Shown here: positions 26,253 through 33,173 of the stretch, piece after piece
Numbering within the stretch: the first letter of the stretch is position 1
Layout of the letters: each line of letters starts with the position of its first letter
DNA from: Fructobacillus pseudoficulneus
GTDB taxonomy: Bacteria > Bacillota > Bacilli > Lactobacillales > Lactobacillaceae
DNA: 64,000 nt
Direction of reading: 5' to 3'
Assembly (NCBI RefSeq): GCF_900108455.1
Contig: NZ_FNWS01000002.1
Span: 124,001-188,000, forward strand
Program-made: the position numbers and the translations under genes
Notes under the pieces: model-generated
What the model was told of the DNA's origin: nothing
Seen by the model: only the letters and a program-made list of their open reading frames with translations
Database searches by the model: none

Positions 26253-27398
26253 TTAGTCCTTCTTTGCGTAATCCAAGACTGCTTGGGTCACAGCGTCAAC
26301 AACACCGTCTTCAAAGACACCAGGAACAATCTTGTCTGCAGTTACGTCCTTCACCAAACCGGCCAAACCAGCGGCTACTTGTACCTGCAAGTCCATGTCG
26401 ACGTGCTTCAAGCCAGAAGCCAACAAACCACGGAACAAACCTGGGAAGACCAAGACGTTGTTGACTTGGTTTGCCCATTGTGATGAACCAGTAGCAGTAA
26501 CGGCAGCGCCGCCTTCCTTGGCTTCATCAGGCAAGATTTCAGGAACTGGGTTAGCCAAAGCGAAGACGATTGGGTCCTTAGCCATCTTCTTGACTTGGTC
26601 AGCTGTCAAAACCTTGGCATCTGACAAACCAATAAAGACGTCTTGGTCAGCAATCACTTCGTCCAAAGTTGAACCAGCAACCTGGTTCACTTGGCCAGCA
26701 AGTTCACGTTGGAATGAGTTGTAACCTTCGTCGTCTGAACGAACAACACCGTGAATATCAACCAATGTTTGGTTCTTCACACCAGCTGCCAACAACAAGC
26801 GAGCAGTAGCGACACCAGAAGCACCAACACCGTTAACGACAACCTTCAAGTCTTCCAACTTTTTGCCAACAACCTTAGCAGCGTTCATCAAACCTGCCAA
26901 GACAACGATGGCCGTTCCAGTTTGATCATCGTGATAAACCGGAATATCGAGTTCTTCGCTCAAGCGACGCTCGATTTCAAAGACACGTGGTGCAGCGATG
27001 TCTTCCAAGTGAATCCCAGCAAATGAAGGTGCGATGGCCTTAACGGCTTCAACAAATTCATCTTCGGATACTTGGTTCAATGCCATTGGAATTGCGTTCA
27101 CGCCAGCAAAAGACTTATAAATCAAAGCCTTTCCTTCAACGATTGGCAAACCAGCACCGGGTCCAACGTTTCCAAGTCCCAATACCGCTGATCCATCCGT
27201 AATAACGGGGATCAACTTACCAGAAACTGTGTACTTAGCCTTATCTTCCGGATGAGCTTCGATTAACTTTGCTAATCCAGCCACACCTGGTGTGTAGGCC
27301 TTTCCTAAATCTGAAGGAGTTTTGATGTCAAAGGTCCCTTCGACCTCCAACACTCCTTGCTTGGCGTGCATCGCCAAGACTTCGTCCATATCTACCAT
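26253..27398 (-). CDS. mae: Malic enzyme family oxaloacetate decarboxylase (citrate pathway)
   Basis: A 381-residue NAD-type malic enzyme of the short bacterial class. The N-terminal domain has AYTPGVAGL and the Lys-bearing GKALIYKSFAGVNAIP; metal ligands lie in HLEDIAAP and VYHDDQTGTA; the Rossmann loop is VVNGVGASGVA. In citrate loci of Leuconostoc/Weissella and relatives the homologue (CitM) acts as a soluble oxaloacetate decarboxylase, giving pyruvate, and that is the likely role here; malate oxidation is the alternative. The ATG at 27398 is chosen for AAGGAGGAAACC upstream. First gene of the lyase operon, divergent from citI. Confidence 0.92.
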   Translation of the reverse strand: MVDMDEVLAMHAKQGVLEVEGTFDIKTPSDLGKAYTPGVAGLAKLIEAHPEDKAKYTVSGKLIPVITDGSAVLGLGNVGPGAGLPIVEGKALIYKSFAGVNAIPMALNQVSEDEFVEAVKAIAPSFAGIHLEDIAAPRVFEIERRLSEELDIPVYHDDQTGTAIVVLAGLMNAAKVVGKKLEDLKVVVNGVGASGVATARLLLAAGVKNQTLVDIHGVVRSDDEGYNSFQRELAGQVNQVAGSTLDEVIADQDVFIGLSDAKVLTADQVKKMAKDPIVFALANPVPEILPDEAKEGGAAVTATGSSQWANQVNNVLVFPGLFRGLLASGLKHVDMDLQVQVAAGLAGLVKDVTADKIVPGVFEDGVVDAVTQAVLDYAKKD

Positions 27399-27440
27399 GG
27401 TTTCCTCCTTTTTGTGAATGACCACAGCTTTACTAGAATA

Positions 27441-27469
27441 ATTGTAAAACTACTGTCCCCAAATGTAAA
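27441..27469 (-). promoter_or_regulatory. Promoter of mae-citCDEF
   Basis: TTTACA (27469-27464), 17-bp spacer, TACAAT (27446-27441), about 43 nt before the mae start. It is strong and faces away from citI. Confidence 0.8.
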
Positions 27470-27695
27470 GAATTTTATTTAATATTTTTACAAAAAAAGC
27501 CCTTTTTTAGTTGTTTTTTAATCTTTAAAATTTTTTTCCATCTTTCAACTTGTCTAATATTTGAAAAAATAAGACATTTTATTATGAAAATACTTAAAAA
27601 CATAGTAAAATAAACTTAATGATTTCCGTTATTCAAGACAAATTAAAGGATAATTTACGAAATCTATAAAAAATAGAAGCAGAAGGATAGCAAAT
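27470..27695. promoter_or_regulatory. AT-rich citI-mae divergent control region
   Basis: About 225 nt, very AT-rich, between the mae promoter and citI. It holds imperfect dyads (for example TTTTTTCAA...TTGAAAG around 27537-27575) that could bind CitI, which in related bacteria uses two AT-rich operators and citrate as inducer. I cannot mark exact operators. AGAAGGATAGCAAAT precedes the citI ATG. I see no gene here. Confidence 0.5.
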
Positions 27696-28643
27696 ATGCC
27701 CACAACGGACCCAAATTTATTAGCACAAATTTCGGAAGACTATTATTTGAATAAGTTATCTTTTGGTGATATTTCAACCAAATACAAGATTTCACGCTAT
27801 TTAATTAATAAGTACTTAAATGAAGCTGTCAAGGCCGGTATCGTCAAAATCGAAATCGCCTCAACTGCCAATCGCAATTCGCAATTGGAACAGGTTTTCA
27901 AAGAAAAATTTCCAAACACTACTTGCTACATTATTCAAGATGACACGACCACAACGGCCACGTCTGAATTAATTTCAAATTATGCCGCTAATCTGGTAAT
28001 CAAACACCTCTCTCATGACTCTCACACCGTTGGGATGACCTGGGGTGACACAATGTATTCCTTGATTGATTCAATTACTTCAAACCCATTGGACCATGTT
28101 AAGTTCACCCAGTTCGTCGGTGAAAACATGAAGTATAACTCAACCGCCGGATCCGTCCGAATCGTTGAGCGGGCTGCCAAGAAGGTCGCTGGTGAATTTT
28201 TGACCTTGCCTGCCCCACTTTACTTATCAAACGATGATGTCCGCAATGGTCTTTACGAAGCAGTTGCCATCAAGCAAACCTTGGAAACAGCCAAGACCAT
28301 GGATACGATTTTGACTGGGCTTGGTACGATTGCTTCTTTGGAATCAATTAGTATTTGGAACCAAAACATCAACAAGCTTTTCCCAGACGTCAAATTGGGT
28401 GAAGTTGCCGGAATGGTTTATGGCCGCCCTTATGATATTCAAGGAAACATCCTTAACGTTGGTTCCGATAAGGTCGTTGGTTTGGACATGAACACCATCC
28501 TTGCTGTACCAAAGCGAGTTGGGGTTGTCCGTTCAAAGTCTAAGGCCAAGGCAACCATCGGTGCCCTTCGTGGTAGCTTCGTGACCGACTTGATTATGTC
28601 TGAATCACTTGCTTACCGCATCTTAAATGAAGAACAGGCTTAA
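27696..28643 (+). CDS. citI: CitI-type transcriptional activator (SorC/DeoR sugar-binding family)
   Basis: A 315-residue regulator: residues ~10-60 form a helix-turn-helix (LSFGDISTKYKISRYLINKYLNEA), and residues ~65-315 a SorC-type effector-binding domain (VGMTWGDTMYSLID, TILTGLGTIA). Divergent orientation to mae-citCDEF and family membership match CitI of Weissella and Oenococcus, where citrate binding raises operator affinity and activates both promoters. It is alone in its transcription unit, ended by a perfect hairpin. Effector identity here is inference from context. Confidence 0.88.
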   Translation: MPTTDPNLLAQISEDYYLNKLSFGDISTKYKISRYLINKYLNEAVKAGIVKIEIASTANRNSQLEQVFKEKFPNTTCYIIQDDTTTTATSELISNYAANLVIKHLSHDSHTVGMTWGDTMYSLIDSITSNPLDHVKFTQFVGENMKYNSTAGSVRIVERAAKKVAGEFLTLPAPLYLSNDDVRNGLYEAVAIKQTLETAKTMDTILTGLGTIASLESISIWNQNINKLFPDVKLGEVAGMVYGRPYDIQGNILNVGSDKVVGLDMNTILAVPKRVGVVRSKSKAKATIGALRGSFVTDLIMSESLAYRILNEEQA

Positions 28644-28644
28644 A

Positions 28645-28682
28645 CAAAAAAAGGACGAAACTTTAAAGTTTCGTCCTTTTTT
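28645..28682. terminator. Bidirectional terminator between citI and brnQ
   Basis: A perfect 18-bp inverted repeat with no spacer bases (28647-28664 with 28665-28682), core GGACGAAACTTT/AAAGTTTCGTCC, flanked by A and T runs. It serves both converging genes. Confidence 0.9.
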
Positions 28683-28687
28683 GTGTT

Positions 28688-30055
28688 TTATGCTGCTGTT
28701 TTCTTTGTAAAAATTCTTTGGAAAAGCAGGCCAAGCAACAGTCCTACCAAAGCAGGCACCAGCCAGCCAAAGCCAGCACTGGCACCGAAGAAGTGGGCCT
28801 GATACCAACCAGTATGAGTGACCATTCCGACTTTGTAAGAAACCAAGCCGCCCAAGTTAGCGGCAAAGGGCGCGTTGGACAAACCATCAAAGACGGCCGT
28901 CACCAAGGTCAAACCAGCCGTCCAACCGTACAACCACTTGCTTTGACCGAGCCATGGCGATAGCAATGACAGCAAAATCAAGACAATGGCGATTGGGTAA
29001 AGGAACATCAAGATTGGCAATGCCCAAATGATAATCTTATCCAGACCCAGAGTCGCCATCAAAAATGACAAGGCACAGGCGATTGCTAGCCAGATTTGGT
29101 AAGACAACTTAGGCCAAACCCGGTTTAAATCATGGGCAAATGAAGCCGTAAGTCCCATCGCCGTCGTGAACACGGCTAGCGTGCCCATCACGGCAATGAA
29201 AATTTGACCAAAGCGGCCAAAGTAATAAATCATCACGTTTGTTAAGGCAACCGCCCCATTTGTTGAAATACTCATGTGAGCCAATGAGGTCGTCCCTAGT
29301 AAGATCAAACCAACGTAAATCACAGCCAAAACAATCATTGACAGTGTACCCGTCTTGGCAATCACCTTGGCGATGTCCGTCGGCTTTTGATAGCCCATGT
29401 TCTTGATTGAGTGAACGATCGTCACGCCAAATACCAAGGCCGCCATCGCATCAACCGTGTTGTAGCCCTCAATGAAAGCTGGCGCAATCGCGTTTTGTTG
29501 GTAGGCGGCGGTGACCGCCTGATGCGTTGAGCCCATTGGCGCAACCATGGCCAAAATGAAAATGAAGGCCAACATTACTAAGAAAATCGGATTAAGGTAG
29601 CGACCAATGATATCTAACAACTTCGATGATTGTAGGGAAGACCAGAAGACTAAGATAAAGTAAATCAAGGCAAAAATAATCAGACCCAGCTGCTGTTGGC
29701 CCTTTGGCAGCCAATTAGCAAAGGAGAAAGAATAGGCAACTGTTGCCGTTCGTGGCGCCACGATGATTGGCCCCAAGCACAGTTGGATAGCTACCAAGAA
29801 GAACAGGGCTGGTCGGTGGCCCAAGGGCCGAATCAAATCAAAGACTGATTCCGACTTTGTCACCGCTAAGGCTAATAGCGCCAGTAAGGGCAAAATTACG
29901 GCACTCAGCAAAAAACCGACCGTTGCCGGCTGCCAATTGCCACCGGCAATCTGACCAAGATGAACAGGAAAAATTAGGTTCCCCGAACCAAAAAACATTC
30001 CAAAGATTAATGAAAACAAGAGTAGTGCTTGCTTCCAATTGAGCTTTTTTTCCAT
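28688..30055 (-). CDS. brnQ: Branched-chain amino acid carrier (LIVCS family, BrnQ)
   Basis: Sodium- or proton-coupled importer of Leu, Ile and Val; 455 residues, about 12 hydrophobic segments. The N-terminal GMFFGSGNLIFPVHLGQ and the CLGPIIVAPRTATVAYSFSF segments are family signatures. AGGAG lies 8 nt before the ATG. It seems to be a single-gene unit; an A/T-rich leader of ~70 nt upstream shows no T-box or other riboswitch that I can recognise. Confidence 0.92.
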   Translation of the reverse strand: MEKKLNWKQALLLFSLIFGMFFGSGNLIFPVHLGQIAGGNWQPATVGFLLSAVILPLLALLALAVTKSESVFDLIRPLGHRPALFFLVAIQLCLGPIIVAPRTATVAYSFSFANWLPKGQQQLGLIIFALIYFILVFWSSLQSSKLLDIIGRYLNPIFLVMLAFIFILAMVAPMGSTHQAVTAAYQQNAIAPAFIEGYNTVDAMAALVFGVTIVHSIKNMGYQKPTDIAKVIAKTGTLSMIVLAVIYVGLILLGTTSLAHMSISTNGAVALTNVMIYYFGRFGQIFIAVMGTLAVFTTAMGLTASFAHDLNRVWPKLSYQIWLAIACALSFLMATLGLDKIIIWALPILMFLYPIAIVLILLSLLSPWLGQSKWLYGWTAGLTLVTAVFDGLSNAPFAANLGGLVSYKVGMVTHTGWYQAHFFGASAGFGWLVPALVGLLLGLLFQRIFTKKTAA

Positions 30056-30163
30056 TTGATGAACTCCTAAATCTCTAGCAGAGCAATCGCCCTTCTAGCA
30101 AATACCAATCAATTTTACAGGAAAAAGACTGTCCTGGCTAGAATAAATGAGTAAAAAGCCAAT

Positions 30164-30191
30164 AAAAAAAGGCCCTAATTGGGTCTTTTTT
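30164..30191 (-). terminator. Terminator after the AKR-SGNH-prs operon
   Basis: Minus-strand GACCC-AATTA-GGGCC with flanking A6 and U7, only 4 nt after the aldo/keto reductase stop. Confidence 0.8.
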
Positions 30192-30194
30192 ACC

Positions 30195-31187
30195 TTAACG
30201 GTTAATAATCTTGTCGATAGCAGCCAATTCATCGGCGCTAAAGTCCAAATTCTTGGTAAATTCAAGGTTGTCCATCAAGTGATCAACGGAAGAAGTTCCG
30301 ATTACCACGGAAGCCACCCGCTTATCTTGCAACAACCAGGCCAAAGACATTTGACTAAGCGTTTGCTGACGTCCTTGAGCCAATTCGTTCAAGTCACGCA
30401 ACTTAGCGGTCAAAGCATCGCGGCCGTTTTCAAACAAGAAACCATTTGTCTTATGAATTGGGAAGTCTTCTGGCACCCCGTCCAAGTAACGGTCGGTCAA
30501 CAGCCCTTCGGCCAATGGTCCATAAGCGAACAAGCCGGCATGGTGTTCATCCAAAATGTCTAACAAGCCAGAGTTCTTTTGTTCCTGATTTAGCATGTTG
30601 TAAGAAACTTGGTTTCCAATAAAGGGTGTTCCCAATTCCTTAAAGATTTCAGCAATCGCCTTCGTCTGTTCGGCTGTGTAGTTGGAAACCCCAACATACA
30701 AGGCCTTTCCTTGACGGACTAGTGTGTCAAGAGCTCGAGCCGTTTCTGCCAAATTGGTATTTGGATCAAAGCGGTGCGCATATAAAATGTCGACATAGTC
30801 CAAGTTCATCTTCAACAAAGACGTATCCAAAGCATTAATCAGCGTCTTACGTCCTGAAAATTCACCCATTGGGCCAGGCCACATGTGGTAACCGGCTTTG
30901 GTGGTAATCACCAATTCGTTTCGGTAAGGCTTCAAATCAGACTTGTAAACCTGACCAAAGGTCTCTTCGGCGGTTCCGTTATTTGGACCGTAGTTAAAGG
31001 CATTGTCAAATGAAAAGATTCCTTCATCAAAGGCCTTCAAAATCACCTTGCGAGAATTTTCCAGGGGCATTGTGTCCCCAAGATTACGCCACAAACCAAA
31101 AGAAACGGCGGGCACAATCAAACCGGAATCAGAAACTCGGCGATAAGGTAACTTTTCATAACGATCTGCTGCTGCTTGATAAACCAT
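30195..31187 (-). CDS. Aldo/keto reductase, YghZ/Kv-beta type
   Basis: A 330-residue NADPH-dependent reductase of the AKR14-like group that includes E. coli YghZ (L-glyceraldehyde 3-phosphate reductase). Catalytic residues are seen: Asp and Tyr in FSFDNAFNYGPNNG, Lys in VITTKAGY and His in DILYAHR. GTSSVDHLMDNL near the C-terminus contacts the cofactor. It is the last gene of the prs operon, 2 nt after the SGNH hydrolase, with its ribosome binding site inside the preceding stop region. Detoxification of triose or methylglyoxal-type aldehydes is a family-based guess. Confidence 0.88.
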   Translation of the reverse strand: MVYQAAADRYEKLPYRRVSDSGLIVPAVSFGLWRNLGDTMPLENSRKVILKAFDEGIFSFDNAFNYGPNNGTAEETFGQVYKSDLKPYRNELVITTKAGYHMWPGPMGEFSGRKTLINALDTSLLKMNLDYVDILYAHRFDPNTNLAETARALDTLVRQGKALYVGVSNYTAEQTKAIAEIFKELGTPFIGNQVSYNMLNQEQKNSGLLDILDEHHAGLFAYGPLAEGLLTDRYLDGVPEDFPIHKTNGFLFENGRDALTAKLRDLNELAQGRQQTLSQMSLAWLLQDKRVASVVIGTSSVDHLMDNLEFTKNLDFSADELAAIDKIINR

Positions 31188-31189
31188 GC

Positions 31190-32104
31190 TTAATCCTCCA
31201 ATATTTTTACTAATTCTGCTGCAATTTTTTGGTGGGCCAAGCCATCAGGATGATAAGGCCGCGTTTGAATGCCCCATTCGTGAGCCGGCACCACGGTAAA
31301 GGAAGTAAACCGGGCTACTTCTGCGGCCACAATTGCTGCAAAAGCGCCGTTCCAGGGGGTCAATAAATAGAAATGCGCCTCGTGGAACCGTTTCACTAAC
31401 TCCAGCAAATAGACACGCAGGCCAAAGGCAAATTCCTGGTCTGTTGCCCCATAGTTAGCATCATTGATACCGTAAGCCACCACTACCTTGGAACTATGAA
31501 CCCGTCGGCGGGCAATGCCATCCCCCACCTGCCACAAAGCATCAATTGCTCGTGGCTCTTGGAAGGGGGCCCGGTTCGTCAAGCCCGTCCCACCATAGGC
31601 AATCCGGTTCAGCGGCAACTGCAATTGCTTGGCCACTAATGATGGAAACGACTGCGTTGGTTGGTGCTGGTCGTGGTTGACTCCCGCCATCGCTTCACCG
31701 GCAACAATTGAATCACCGACAAAGGTTAGATAGTCACTGCTTTGCCAGTCAATGATTGGCTGTAAGTTTTGGTCGCCTGACCAAGCACCGTCCTCAATCA
31801 CGAGTCCACCCTGCCAAAAGGCCACCTGGCCAGATTGCCATTGATTCAGGGTCAACTGGTACTGATGATCAGCCTGCAAATGCAAATCCAGCACTTGCTC
31901 TGGCACAATCAACTCTTCTTGGTCAACACCATCAACCGTTAGAGTCCAGATTGACTCCGGGTAGTGCTTGGCAAAGCGCAACGACAGCGTTCCCGCTGTC
32001 TGACTTTGAAACTGTATAGAAGCACCATACTGAGAAGTCCATAGTCCCTCTTCCGTGGCTGACCATTCCGGTGAACTGAGTCCTAATAGATCGATGGTCC
32101 TCAT
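31190..32104 (-). CDS. SGNH/GDSL-type hydrolase with N-terminal beta domain
   Basis: A 304-residue protein with no signal peptide. Residues 1-~115 look beta-rich, like the jelly-roll module that precedes some carbohydrate esterases; residues ~118-304 are an SGNH hydrolase: FVGDSIVAGE (block I Ser), IAYGGTGL (block II Gly), VVAYGINDANYG (block III Asn) and HPDGLAHQKIA (Asp-His of block V). Likely an intracellular acyl or acetyl esterase acting on a sugar derivative; substrate unknown. The ATG overlaps the prs stop (ATGA), giving translational coupling. Confidence 0.85.
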   Translation of the reverse strand: MRTIDLLGLSSPEWSATEEGLWTSQYGASIQFQSQTAGTLSLRFAKHYPESIWTLTVDGVDQEELIVPEQVLDLHLQADHQYQLTLNQWQSGQVAFWQGGLVIEDGAWSGDQNLQPIIDWQSSDYLTFVGDSIVAGEAMAGVNHDQHQPTQSFPSLVAKQLQLPLNRIAYGGTGLTNRAPFQEPRAIDALWQVGDGIARRRVHSSKVVVAYGINDANYGATDQEFAFGLRVYLLELVKRFHEAHFYLLTPWNGAFAAIVAAEVARFTSFTVVPAHEWGIQTRPYHPDGLAHQKIAAELVKILED

Positions 32105-33069
32105 GACAATTCCTCACGCTGGTCTGGACTCATCAACACCTTGGCCATCGACTTTTGGGCAATCACTTGTCCAATTGCTTCAGCGAAGAGACCCGCAACC
32201 GAAACCACTTCCAACTTATCAAAGTGCTTTTCGGCTGGAATCGGCACCGTGTCCGTTAAGACAACATGGTCGATGACTGACTCTTGCAAATCGCTCGCCG
32301 CATGGCCCGACAAGACGCCGTGGGTGGCCAAAGCATCAATTGACTTAGCCCCGGCGGCCTTAACAGCATCGGCGGCCTTAATCATCGTTTCACCGGTATC
32401 AATGATATCCGCTAAGATGATGGCATGCTTGTCAGCCACTTTTCCGGTCACCGTTGCCTTAACCCGTGGGTCACGGTCCTGGTCCACAATTGCCCATTGG
32501 GCGTCCAAAACTTCAGCTAGGCGCTGAACCAACTTCAAGGTTGATGAACCCGAAGCAACCACCACCACGTCAGACCCAGTCAAGCCGCGGTCTTCATAGT
32601 ACTTTGCTTGAACCGGCATCGCAATCAAGTGGTCGACTGGAATGTCAAAGAATCCCTGAACCTGACTAGTATGAAGGTCCATCGTCATCACACGTCGGAT
32701 TCCTTGGTCTTCCATCAAATCAGCCAACAACCGGGCCACAATTGGTTCGCGTGACCGGGTCTTGCGGTCTGACCGAGCGTAACCAAGATAAGGAATAATC
32801 ACATTAATCGACTTAGCCGAAGTTCGCTTAGCCGCATCAATGAAAATCATTAATTTGATGAAGTTATCATTGACCGGTTCGCTGATTGGTTGGATCACGT
32901 AAACGTCAATTCCACGAACAGAATCCACAATCCGTTCGTAGATTTCATTATCCGCAAAGGTTTGAATCTCGACCGGCGAAACGGGCGTTTTTAATTTTTT
33001 AGCAATCGCTTCTGTCAATTCGGGGTTCGTTCCCAAATCAAACAAGCGATATTCTGGATTAGCAGTCAT
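32101..33069 (-). CDS. prs: Ribose-phosphate pyrophosphokinase, divergent copy
   Basis: Would form PRPP from ribose 5-phosphate and ATP. Length (322 residues) and many segments fit: FADNEIYERI, IPYLGYARSDRKTRSREPI, RRVMTMDLHTSQVQGFF, and the PRPP loop ILADIIDTGETM. But some normally invariant stretches differ: the SPDxGG block is replaced by VVVASGSSTLKLVQRLAE, and the following IDKRR-type segment reads IVDQDRDPR. Some lactobacilli have a second Prs of this divergent kind beside a canonical one. Whether it is catalytically complete cannot be judged. It leads an operon with the SGNH hydrolase and aldo/keto reductase. Confidence 0.85.
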   Translation of the reverse strand: MTANPEYRLFDLGTNPELTEAIAKKLKTPVSPVEIQTFADNEIYERIVDSVRGIDVYVIQPISEPVNDNFIKLMIFIDAAKRTSAKSINVIIPYLGYARSDRKTRSREPIVARLLADLMEDQGIRRVMTMDLHTSQVQGFFDIPVDHLIAMPVQAKYYEDRGLTGSDVVVVASGSSTLKLVQRLAEVLDAQWAIVDQDRDPRVKATVTGKVADKHAIILADIIDTGETMIKAADAVKAAGAKSIDALATHGVLSGHAASDLQESVIDHVVLTDTVPIPAEKHFDKLEVVSVAGLFAEAIGQVIAQKSMAKVLMSPDQREELS

Positions 33070-33089
33070 AAACTCTCCAAAAGTTATTT

Positions 33090-33170
33090 TATAGCTGATG
33101 AGCTGAATTCAATTTTTCAGCTCATTCAAGCAGACATTTACTCAAATGTATATCTGCTTCCATTATACAA
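33090..33170 (-). promoter_or_regulatory. prs promoter region and two leader hairpins
   Basis: A TATAAT box (around 33163-33168) without a good -35. The ~90-nt leader holds two hairpins: GCAGA...ACATTT-gagt-AAATGT...CTGC (about 33130-33157) and a perfect 10-bp stem ATGAGCTGAA/TTCAGCTCAT (33098-33107 with 33116-33125). Neither has a U-tract, so they are not terminators; they may affect mRNA stability or regulation. Confidence 0.5.
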
Positions 33171-33173
33171 AAT

